A stretch of DNA of 64,000 nt from Reticulascus tulasneorum (lineage: Eukaryota > Ascomycota > Sordariomycetes > Glomerellales > Reticulascaceae), in assembly GCA_001557505.1 (NCBI GenBank), contig LSAX01000001.1:1-64000 (forward strand), given 5' to 3'. Under the pieces are notes generated by a model, which did not search any database, was not told where the DNA came from, and saw only the letters and a list, made by a program, of their open reading frames with translations. Of the stretch, positions 45,234 to 57,200 are shown piece after piece. The first letter of the stretch is position 1. The number at the start of each line of letters is the position of its first letter. The translations under genes and the position numbers were made by a program.

Positions 45234-48200
45234 ATGGTCTGGCTCAAGATTAGTGCTGCCGTTTTGGTCGTACTGTCTCTTCCAAGTTATGTCAACACCC
45301 AGGGCTACTTTGGGGGTGACTTGTCTGTCTGTAGCAATAAACCCTTCAAGTCAGTTGGGTGCTACTCTGGAGACCTAAGCTACGTTTTCCTCCCTAAGAA
45401 CTACGTTGCTGCAAATCCGATATACTCCCCTCCCAACTGGTGGGAAAGCGGCATCGTTAACAACACCGTTACGCCGCCGGACTGTACGAGGGCCTGCCGA
45501 TACTTCTCATTCCACTATGCCGCCTTGTTCAACAACATCTGCTCCTGCGGGAACAGGCTCCCTAGTACTTCGGCTGTTGCAAATTCCAACTGTGTAGCTA
45601 CAGCAGAGCAAGCGTGTGTGGTTGGTAACGGAGTGGTGCTCTCATGTGGAACCTCTTCGTTTACGCAGATCTACACCGATACCTCTTTCCTCGACCCTGT
45701 CCAGTTCAGCACAAGTGCTAGCACCCTTCAGGCAAACTATAAGTATCTTGGCTGTTTCCAAAGTCCTAATTTTCCCACAAATACAGCTGGTTCTATTTCA
45801 AGTCCTTTGAATAGCATCAGCGCGTGTGCCACTTTTTGCTCGGCAAATGGGTACCCGCTGATGTCTATGACTAACGCTGGTTTGTAAGATAATAAAGAAA
45901 CCTGCTTCTTATTATAAAACAGTTTCTTATATAAGCTCCAACAGTATTGCTCTTAGGTGCGAATGTGGTAATACCTTAGGACCAGGCGCTTATCAGCTCG
46001 CTGCCGAAGATGCTAGTTGCCAGAAAAACTGCCTTTTTAAGTAAGTTATGGTTATATTAGTTTAAATCGGTCTGTATTAAATGTTATCACAGTACAGATG
46101 GATGTAATCTTTTGATTTTCGGGCAAGCGTGCTGTGGCACCGGAACGATCAGACCTGTCTACATCAATGCAGAGCTAACAGGCTGCTTCACACCCTTAAT
46201 TCCTGGCCAGCTTCAAGTCAACAATAAAGTGACTACCACAAAATGTTTCACTCCAAGTGCGTCCTTAGTCGGCGGACCTAAAACTCTTACTACTACGCCT
46301 TATGCCGCATCGGCAGACGTCTCGTCGTTTTCTCCTATGCCAACACGTCCGATTACTATTGAGGTTTCTGGCATTCCTGCTTACCTTATGGTAGGATGCT
46401 ACAACGTTCTCCCTAGCGTGATTCTCACAGGTTCTGTTACTGGCGGTGTTAGTACAGTTGACATGTCTTTAGAGGCATGCGCCACCAAATGCGGCTTAAC
46501 TCTTAATGTAGGACTCGTGTACTCGTATATGGCCATTCATTCTGGAAAGTAAGTTTTATATTCGTTCCTTACCAGTATATTATATTAGCACAAAGGCTAA
46601 GATTATATTAGTGCATGTTTCTGCGGCACTGGCATCTCTGCTACTAGTGCAGTGAGTATGGGGTTATGTAACATCCGGTGCCAAGGATCTATTAGCGAGT
46701 ATTGTGGCGGCAGTAATCGATCAGTAGTGTATGGACTAGAGGCCGCTGCAAAGGCTAGGCCATGGTATGTTTCATATTCGGCAAGTGTACTTGCTATCCC
46801 TCAACCAACAAACTCGTGCATACAAATGGCGACGACATCAACATCAACATCGACATCGACATCTACCTCGACATCTACCTCGACATCTACTTCGACCTCT
46901 ATATCAACCTCTACATCAACCTCTACATCAACCTCAACGCCTACCTCAACGTCTAACTCAACATCTACCTCGAGATCTGCCTCAATATCTCCATCAATAT
47001 CTACATCGACATCTACATCTACATCAATATCAACCTCAATATCTACCTCAACATCTACATCTACATCAACCTCTACATCTACATCAACATCTATCTCAAC
47101 GTCTACCACGACATCTACCTCAATATCTACCTCAACATCTATATCAACCTCTACATCAACCTCTACATCAACCTCTACATCGACATCTACATCGACCTCT
47201 ACATCGACATCTACATCAACCTCTACATCGACATCTACATCGACATCTACATCGACATCTACATCAACCTCTACATCGACATCTACATCGACCTCTACAT
47301 CGACATCTACATCGACATCTACATCAACCTCTACATCGACATCTACATCGACCTCTACATCGACCTCTACCTCGACATCTACATCAACCTCTACATCAAC
47401 CTCAACGTCTATCTCAACGTCTACCACGACATCTACCTCAATATCTACCTCGACATCTACATCAACCTCTACATCAACCTCAACGTCTATCTCAACGTCT
47501 ACTACGACATCTACCTCGATATCTGCCTCAATATCTCCATCAACATCTACCTCAATATCTACATCTATATCTACATCTATATCAACATCTACCTCGATAT
47601 CTACCTCGACATCTACTTCGACCTCTACTTTGACCTCTACATCAACATTTCCATCGACCTCTACATCAACATCAACATCTACATCTACATCTACATCGAC
47701 CTCTACCTTGACATCGACGTCCACGTCCACGTCCACATCCACGTCCACGTCCACCTCAACCTCAACCTCAACCTCAACCTCAACCTCAACATCTACATCT
47801 ACATCTACATCTACATCTACATCTACATCTACATCTACATCTACATCTGCATCTACATCTACATCTACATCTACGTCTACGTCTACGTCTACGTCTACAT
47901 CTACATCTACATCTACATCTACATCTACATCTGCATCTACATCTACATCTACATCTACATCTACATCTACATCTACATCTACATCTACGTCTACGTCTAC
48001 GTCTACATCTACATCTACATCTACATCTACATCTACATCTACATCTACATCTACATCTACGTCTACGTCTACGTCTACGTCTACTTTTATACTTTCAAGC
48101 ATAACTTCTAGCATATCCTTTAATATAACTTCCAGCACAACTTCTAGCACATCTTCCAGCACATCTTCTGGTACACCCTCTACCACAACTTCAAACACAA

Positions 48201-51200
48201 GCACGGTTGCTAGCATATCCTCCAATCCGACATCCAACATTTCCAGTATATACTCTAGTACATCTTCTAATATACCCGCCACCACGACTTCAAGTACGAC
48301 TTCAAGCACATCCTCTAATGCACCCTCCACCACAACTTCCATCACTTTTAGCATATTCTCCAGCATATCCTCTAGCACGACTCCAAGCACGACTTCCGAG
48401 ATTTTCAGCACATCTTCTAATATTTCCTCCAGCATGAGTTCAAACACGACTGCAAGCATGACTCCAAGCATGACTTTCAGCACACCCTCTAGTACATTCT
48501 CTAGCACAACCTCCAGCACGACTTCCGACATTTTCGGTGCGCTTTCCAGCACTTCCAGCACTACTTCCAGCATATCCCCCAGCACGACTTCCAACACGTC
48601 CAACACTTCCAGCGCATCTTCTATCATGACTTCCAACATTTCCAGTATATCCTCTAGCACACCTGCCACCACGACTTCAACTATGACTCCAAGCACGATT
48701 TCTAACACGGATTCCTACATTTCCAGCACATCCTCAAGTATATCCTCTAGCATTCCTTCAAGTACAATTTCCAGCACTTCCTCTATCATGACATCTAGTA
48801 TATCCTCTAGCATAAATTCCGATATTTCCAGTACATCTTATAGCTCTTCTACCGCTATTTCCAACACGACCTCAAACACATCTTTTACCACATCTTCCAG
48901 TACATCTCTCAGTACTTTATCTATAAGTAGTATTATTTCAGACAGCAGCTATTCTGTAACTAATACAACAAATCTGTCATCTCAAATCAGTTCAATTAGC
49001 AGTTTAGTGGCTGACACGGAATCGTTAATAACTAACGTTAATTCTAACAGTAATGTTGTATCAGATAATACATCTTCTACAATTTCTTTAACATTTTTAA
49101 CTATGAATAGCCAAGTTTTAGAAACTATTACAGGTATGTCTAATATTAGTTCCTTATCATCTTTTTTTATATTTTATAAAATTATAATTTGTTATTATAT
49201 CTTGTTTTTAATTTATAAGATTAAGTTGAAAAAATAAAAGGTTTATTTATATATTATATTAAGTAATAAATGTATATTGTTTATAAGTTACGTCTAGGTA
49301 AAATATATTAGTGAAAAAGTAAGTTAAGACATAATGTTAGATTATGATTATTTTTAAGAGATATCTAAATTATTCTAAATAAGTTAGTTAGATTGTTAAC
49401 ATGGTAATTGTTTGTTTTTCAGTTATGATTAATCAGTAGAGATGTTATATTATATTCCCTTTAAGCTAATATATAAATCATAAAAAGATATATGACTAAT
49501 ATTACCACAGACATCATAACTTTAACTACGACAAGCTTAATTAAATCTTCTCTATTTTCTACCAACAACACTACATCAAGCATACCAATTCTAACACAGA
49601 ACAGCTATATCATAGAAGAGACATCAAAATCTTCAGATGATTTTACTACAAGAAGTACATCATTGTCTAAAACGAGTTTAATAGACCTAGAATCAACGTC
49701 CACCATAATCACTTCTACATATCCATCAACATTTAGTGATCTAAGTCTTTCAAATAACCAAGATACGTCTATTTCAACAGAAAGCGCCATATCTACACAA
49801 GACACCATCTTCACCCAGAGTACCACGGCCACCAATAACTCTACCTCTGCAGAAGAATCAAAGTCTACTGATAGTAATACGTCTACAGAAGTTAGTTCGC
49901 TTACGTCAGATACAAGCTTTTCTACTAAGCAAGAAACATCATCCTCAACAAACAACACGTCCTCTACCGACAGCGAAACGGCTACGGAGAATATAGAAAG
50001 TGCTACAAGCATTTACAGCGCAACGACAACAAATTTCAGTACATCTACCGAAAGAAATAGAACAATTGATAACAGCATAAGTTCAGAAAGTAATACATAT
50101 ATACAGACTAGTAATACCTTACCAAGGAGCTTAGAAACCAGGACTAATAGCTCTATAGATAATATCAATACTAACACCATCACAGAGTTTGTAGAGATCA
50201 GTAGTTCCACAGAAAGTACTAAGACACCTATAGAGAGTTTTACGACTATAGAGGGCGATACAACTACAGAGATAAGACAAAGCACGGTCGCGACTACAGA
50301 AGGTATTATTAATCCTGACACTATCATAATACAGAGTATTACCAATATTAATAAAAGTTTAATAGAGACTAGCATACCTATAGAAAGTAACACAACCATA
50401 AAGACAACAGAAAAGACTACAACAATAGAGAGTATGATAACTACAAAAAGCACTACAGAAAGCATTACAGCTACAGAGAGCACTGCGACCACAGAGAGCA
50501 CTGCGACCACAGAGAGCACTGCGACCACAGAGAGCACTGCGACCACAGAGAGCACTGCGACCACAGAGAGCACTGCGACCACAGAGAGCACTGCGACCAC
50601 AGAGAGCACTACGACCACAGAGAGCACTACGACCACAGAGAGCACTACGACCACAGAGAGCACTACGACCACAGAGAGCACTGCGACCACAGAGAGCACT
50701 GCGACCACAGAGAGCACTGCGACCACAGAGAGCACTGCGACCACAGAGAGCACTGCGACCACAGAGAGCACTGCGACCACAGAGAGCACTGCGACCACAG
50801 AGAGCACTGCGACCACAGAGAGCACTGCGACCACAGAGAGCACTGCGACCACAGAGAGCACTGCGACCACAGAGAGCACTGCGACCACAGAGAGCACTGC
50901 GACCACAGAGAGCACTGCGACCACAGAGAGCACTGCGACCACAGAGAGCACTGCGACCACAGAGAGCACTGCGACCACAGAGAGCACTGCGACCACAGAG
51001 AGCACTGCGACCACAGAGAGCACTGCGACCACAGAGAGCACTGCGACCACAGAGAGCACTGCGACCACAGAGAGCACTGCGACCACAGAGAGCACTGCGA
51101 CCACAGAGAGCACTGCGACCACAGAGAGCACTGCGACCACAGAGAGCACTGCGACCACAGAGAGCACTGCGACCACAGAGAGCACTGCGACCACAGAAAA

Positions 51201-54200
51201 CACTACGACCACAGAAAACACTACAAAGAGCACTGCAGAAAGCACTATAACTACAAAGAGCACTGCAACTACAGACAGCGCTACAGAAAGCATTACGTTT
51301 GCAGAAAGCACTGCAACTACCGAAAACAATGCAGAAAGCACTAGAGCAAGTATTACGTTTGCAGAAAGCGCTGTAACTACCAAAAGTACTACAGAAAGTA
51401 TCATAACTACGAAAAACATTACAGAGAGCATTACAGAGAGCACTATAGAAAGCATTATAACTATAGAAAGCAGTACAAGCACAGAAACCACTGCAAGGAC
51501 AGAAACCACTGCAAGTATAGAAACCACTACTAGTACAGAAAGCACCACAGAAAGCACCACAGAAAACACTACAGACAACACTATAGAAAGCATTATAACT
51601 ACAGGAAGCATTACAACTCCATTAACCACTATAAGTACAGAAACCAGTGCGACTATAGAAAGCATTACAAAAACTACTGCAACCACGGAAAGCACTACAG
51701 AAAGCACTACAACCACGGAAAGCATTATAACTACAGAAAATACCACAGAAGGCATTGTAACTACAGAAAGCACTGCAACTATAGAAAGTACCACAGAAGG
51801 CATTACAACTATAGAAAGCACTGAAACGACAAAAAACGCCGCAGAAAGTACTACAGAAAGCACTACAGAAAACATTACAACTACAGAAAGCAGTGCAACC
51901 ACGGAAAGCACTGCAACTACAGAAAGCGCCACAGAAAACGCTACAGAAAGCACTACAGAAAACATTACAACTACAGAAAGCAGCGCAACCACGGAAAGCA
52001 CTGCAACTACAGAAAGCGCCACAGAAAACGCTACAGAAAGCACTACAGAAAACATTACAGAAAGCACTGTAACCACAGAAAGCACTGCAACTACAGAAAA
52101 CGCCATAGAGAGCACTACAGAAAACACTACAGAAAGCACTACAGCAACAGAAAGCGCCGCAGAAAGTACTACAGGAAGCACTACAGAAAACATTACAACT
52201 ACAGAAAGCAGTGCAACCACAGAAAGCACTGCAACTACAGAAAGCGCCACAGAAAACGCCACAGAAAGCACTACAGAAAACACTACAGAAAGCGCTACAG
52301 CAACAGAAAGCGCCGCAGAAAGTACTACAGGAAACACTACAGAAAACATTACAACTACAGAAAGCAGTGCAACCACAGAAAGCACTGCAACTACAGAAAG
52401 CGCCACAGAAAACGCCACAGAAAGCACTACAGAAACCACTGCAACTATAGAAAGCATTACAGAAACTACTGCGACCACGGAAAGCACTATAATTACAGAA
52501 AATACCACAGAAAACACTGCAACTACAGAAAGCACTATAGAAACCACTACAGCCACGGAAAGCACTATAACTACAGAAAATACCACAGAAAGCACTACAA
52601 CTACAGAAGGCACTGCAACTATAGAAAGCACTGCAACTACAGAAAGCGCCACAGAAAGCACTATAACTATAGAAAGTACCACAGAAGGCACTACAACTAT
52701 AGAAAGCATTACAACTACAGAAAGCGCCACAGAGAGCACTGCAACCACGGAAAGCACTATAACTACAGAAAGTACCACAGAAAGCATTACAACTACAGAA
52801 ACCACTATAATTACAGAAAACGCTACAGAAAGCACTACAGAAAACACTATAGAAAGCATTGAAACTACGGAAAATACCATGGAAAGCACTACGACTACAG
52901 AAACCACTGTAAGTATAGAAACCACTGCAACTATAGAAACCACTACAGAAACCACTGCAACCACGGAAAGCACTATAACTACAGAAAATACCACAGAAAC
53001 CACTGCAACTACAGAAGGCACTGCAACCATAGAAAGCACTACAACTACAGAAACCACTATAACTACAGAAAGCACTACAGAAACCACTGCAACCACGGAA
53101 AGCACTATAACTACAGAAAATACCACAGAAACCACTGCAACTACAGAAAGCACTATAGAAACCACTACAGCCACGGAAAGCACTATAACTACAGAAAATA
53201 CCACAGAAAGCACTACAACTACAGAAGGCACTGCAACTATAGAAAGCACTGCAACTATAGAAAGCACTGCAACTATAGAAAGCACTGCAACTATAGAAAG
53301 CACTGCAACTATAGAAAGCACTGCAACTATAGAAAGCACTGCAACTATAGAAAGCACTGCAACTACAGAAAGCGCCACAGAAAGCACTACAACTATAGAA
53401 AGTATTACAATTATAGAAAATATTACAACTATAGAAAGTATTACAACTATAGAAAGTACCACAGAAAGCACTGCAACTACAGAAAGCGCCACAGAAAGCA
53501 CTACAGAGAGCACTGCAACCACGGAAAGCACTATAACTACAGAAAGTACCACAGAAACCACTACAACTACAGAAACCACTACAGAGAGCACTACAGCAAG
53601 CACTGCAACCACAGAAAGCACTGCAACTACAGAAAACGCCACAGAAAACGCCACAGAGAGCACTACAGAAAACACTACAGAAAGCACTACAACTACAGAA
53701 AGCACTGTAACCACAGAAAGCACGGCAACCACAGAAAGCACTGCAACCACAGAAAGCACTGCAACCACAGAAAGCACTATAGAGAGCATTAAAGAGAGCA
53801 CTACAGAAAGCAATACAGAAAGCATTACAACTACGGAAAACACTATAGAGAGCATTACAGAGAACATTACAGAGAGCACTACAGAAACCACTGCAACTAC
53901 AGAAATTACAGAGAACGCTACCATTACAAAAAGCATTATAACATTAGAAACATCGCAAAGTACTACACAGTTAGGGGCAACACAAGCCACTACAAGTTTA
54001 GAAATTACTCCAACGCTAGAGACAGCACAAAATACTATAGAGAGTACTGCCACACACGAAGCAACGGAAAGCACAGTACAGAGTACAACAACATCTAAAA
54101 CAATAAGAAATACAACTATTGAGAGCACTATAGAGATTACTACAGAAAGTACTGTCACAACCAAAACAATAGAAAACACAATGCAAAGTACCACATCACT

Positions 54201-57200
54201 CGAATCAACAGGAAATACCATAACTACAGAGACTATTTTACAGACTATTATAGAAACTACGATAACTACAGAGAATACTATAGAAAGTATTATAGAGAGT
54301 ACCATAAAGAGTATTACAGCTATAGATAGCACTACAGAAAATATCTCAACTATAGAAAATACTACAGAGAGTATTACAGCTATAGCGGGGACTACAGAAA
54401 ACAGTTTATCCATAAAAAGTACTTCAACCATAGAAAGTATAACAGAAAGTACCATAACTACAGAAGGCACTACAGAAAACGCTTCAACCACAAAAGGCAT
54501 TACAGAGAGCACTACAGAGAGCACTACAGAGAGCACTACAGAGACTACAGAAAGTACTCCAGAAAATACTACAACTACAGAAGGCACTACAGAGGCTATA
54601 GAGAGTATTATAGAGAGTACCACAGAGAATACTACAGACAGTACTACAGAGAGTACTACAGAGAGTACTGCAAAGACTACTATAGAGAGTACTATAACGA
54701 ATACTACAAAGAATACTACAGCTACAGAGAACATTATAACCACAGAGAGTTATACAGTCATCAAGAATACTATAGAGACTACTCCAGAGAGTACAACAGG
54801 AACCACCATAACCAATTACAACACTGTAGAGAGTGATACAGAGACTACTACAATTTTAATGAGCAACACCTTAATTTCAGGATTGACCAGTTCAAATATA
54901 CAGGACATATCTTCTTTAATAGAGAACATAACTTTCACTACACCAAGCTTATCAAATTCCAAAGAAACTTCTTTGTCAACTGAGATTTGGGCATCTACCG
55001 ATACCACAACCTCCGTGTTCCTAGCCTCTACTAATGCAAGCTTTACAACTCTCAAGGAGTCAGTCTCAGCACAGAGCATTACCTTACTGGCAACAAACAG
55101 CAGTGTAACAGAGATGCCCAACACTGTAGAATCGGCTTCTGAGATTACATCAGAGGCTACAGTTTCAATCAGTACTCAAGCCTTTACAAATACAAGTTTT
55201 GCCAGGACCGAAAGCTCTTTAATTGACAACACCAGCTATTTAACCGATTTCTTGTCGATTCCAATGAGCGCAGTAACCGCCATAGCGAGCAGCGGTACAA
55301 ATAGCGAGATTGACACAACAGAGTCACCTATACCAACTGCTATAAGGACTAGTCTTATTACAGAGACCGACTTATTAACAAGCTCTAATGAGATGACTTC
55401 AGCTAGCAGTATAATGTCAATAGATGCTAGTACACCAAGTATCTTACCAGGAACCTACTCGACAACTGAAAGCTCACAACATGACTCGAGTACTACATCT
55501 CTGATACCTTATACTCTTGCAATCTTTCTAACTAACATAGCAGAACTAGAATCCAACAGCGAGATGTCAACAGCTTCTTTCTGGTCAACTGCTCCGACAG
55601 AAACTACCTTAAACACTCCAAGCACGAGTACCAACGCACTTTTCTCTGGCGTAGCTACCTCATCAATCACAACTACTGACACCACCACGCCAACCTCAAG
55701 CCCAATAGTTGAAACCGTCATTAGTACCGAAAGCTCCACCTTGATTGGAATACCAACTTTTTCAACAGCCAGGTTCGAAGAAACAAGTATTAGCAGCAAA
55801 ACCTCAGCATTATCTATTAGTTCAGATACAAACACTTCATCTGTCTCTGGCACCGTAAGCCCCAGTTTTACAGACGCTGATTCGACATTATCGATCACCA
55901 CAATAAGCAGTACCGATGTGAGTAATACAGATCATGAGACTCAAACAACAAGCTCGCTTCAGGCAATCACATCAACAGTACCTGAGTCCCAACTATATAT
56001 GACAAGTGGATTGGTTTCAAATACTGAATCAACTATTTTGACAAGCATTCTGGCAGATTCGTCATCAACGGAATCTAGCCACGAGGCATTCACTTCTCTG
56101 ACCTCAGACCTTTCAATTGAAATAGTCACTGTCAGATCGTCACATACCGTTTCAACAAGTAGCCAGGTGATCACACCTACACAAATCACATATTCAGGAG
56201 CTGTATCTACAGAAATAGAATCTACAAAGACTACGACGGACGAGTGGACAAGTAGTATGATGAATTCACTTCCATCATTACCGTCCAACTCAGAGACATC
56301 TAGCAGTACAGCTAAGAAAAGCGATTTCATAGATGGTTCGAGTACTGCCATGTCTACTACTTCTAGTAGTATATCCCTAACAGTCTCATTTACGACCTCA
56401 CTACTGACTGCAGGATCAGACGGTCTGGTTACGTGGACATTAAACAATACTTTTACAAATCCTGGTCAGAACATTACAGGCACCTCAGAAAGTACTTCTT
56501 TTAGTGACACGACTATATCAACTAGTACTACGTCTGTAAAATCCAAACTATCCGTTTTTATCCTTTACTAACGTATATCAGTTCCGTCCGGAGTGAAGAT
56601 ACTGGCGGTTCTGAACCGACAACTCTAGCAGAGACACTTACACTTTTGACTGATGTCGTCATAACATCGACCAAAACCAGTCTCACTACCGCTACCATAA
56701 AGAGTATAAACAATACTACAAACACCATTACAGAAATATCAATCGCCGATTCTAGTATTACTTTCCCACTAGATGCATTGTCGACTTCGACACCAACTGA
56801 GAATAGCAACCTTATAATAGAGACTAATACGTCTACCCTCATCACAACTAATACTTCTATAACCCAGATCAGTACAACATATGCAGACAATTTGACTAAT
56901 GTCACAACTAAGACCGAAAAGACTGAAATAAGCACCATGGCTGAAACCTCATCGGCAGATATAACAACTAGGGGTAGCTTTTCTAGCATAGCCGTAACAG
57001 ATGGCAGCATCACGGCAGACACAAGCACCATTACAAACAGTATTTTGACCGAAACAAGAGCGACAGGTGCTGGTATATTGAATACAACTTCAACTAAATT
57101 CATTACCTCAGGAACGTTGACTACAGTTGATATCCCAGAAACTGAGACTGAAACCACAATTCTCGACAGTCCAGCTACTAAGACTACTAGATCCAGTCTC

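Noticed and set aside
46801..48708. 635-codon minus-strand frame of Asp-Val repeats
   Set aside because: Exact reverse complement of the Ser-Thr coding repeat, with no signal or splice features of its own.
48957..49237. Giant gene ending at 49237 with a hydrophobic tail (two-gene model)
   Set aside because: A perfect GTATGT donor at 49134 and a branch/acceptor at 49510 restore the frame exactly, and later introns do the same; the single-gene model is more economical, though not proven.
50473..51192. CRISPR-like array
   Set aside because: Contiguous 18-bp units without spacers, in frame inside a eukaryotic gene; it is a coding minisatellite.
50013..54743. 1,576-codon minus-strand frame of Val-Leu-Ser repeats
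   Set aside because: Reverse complement of the Thr-Glu-Ser repeat. It resembles a hydrophobic protein only because Glu/Ser/Thr codons reverse to Val/Leu/Ser-type codons.
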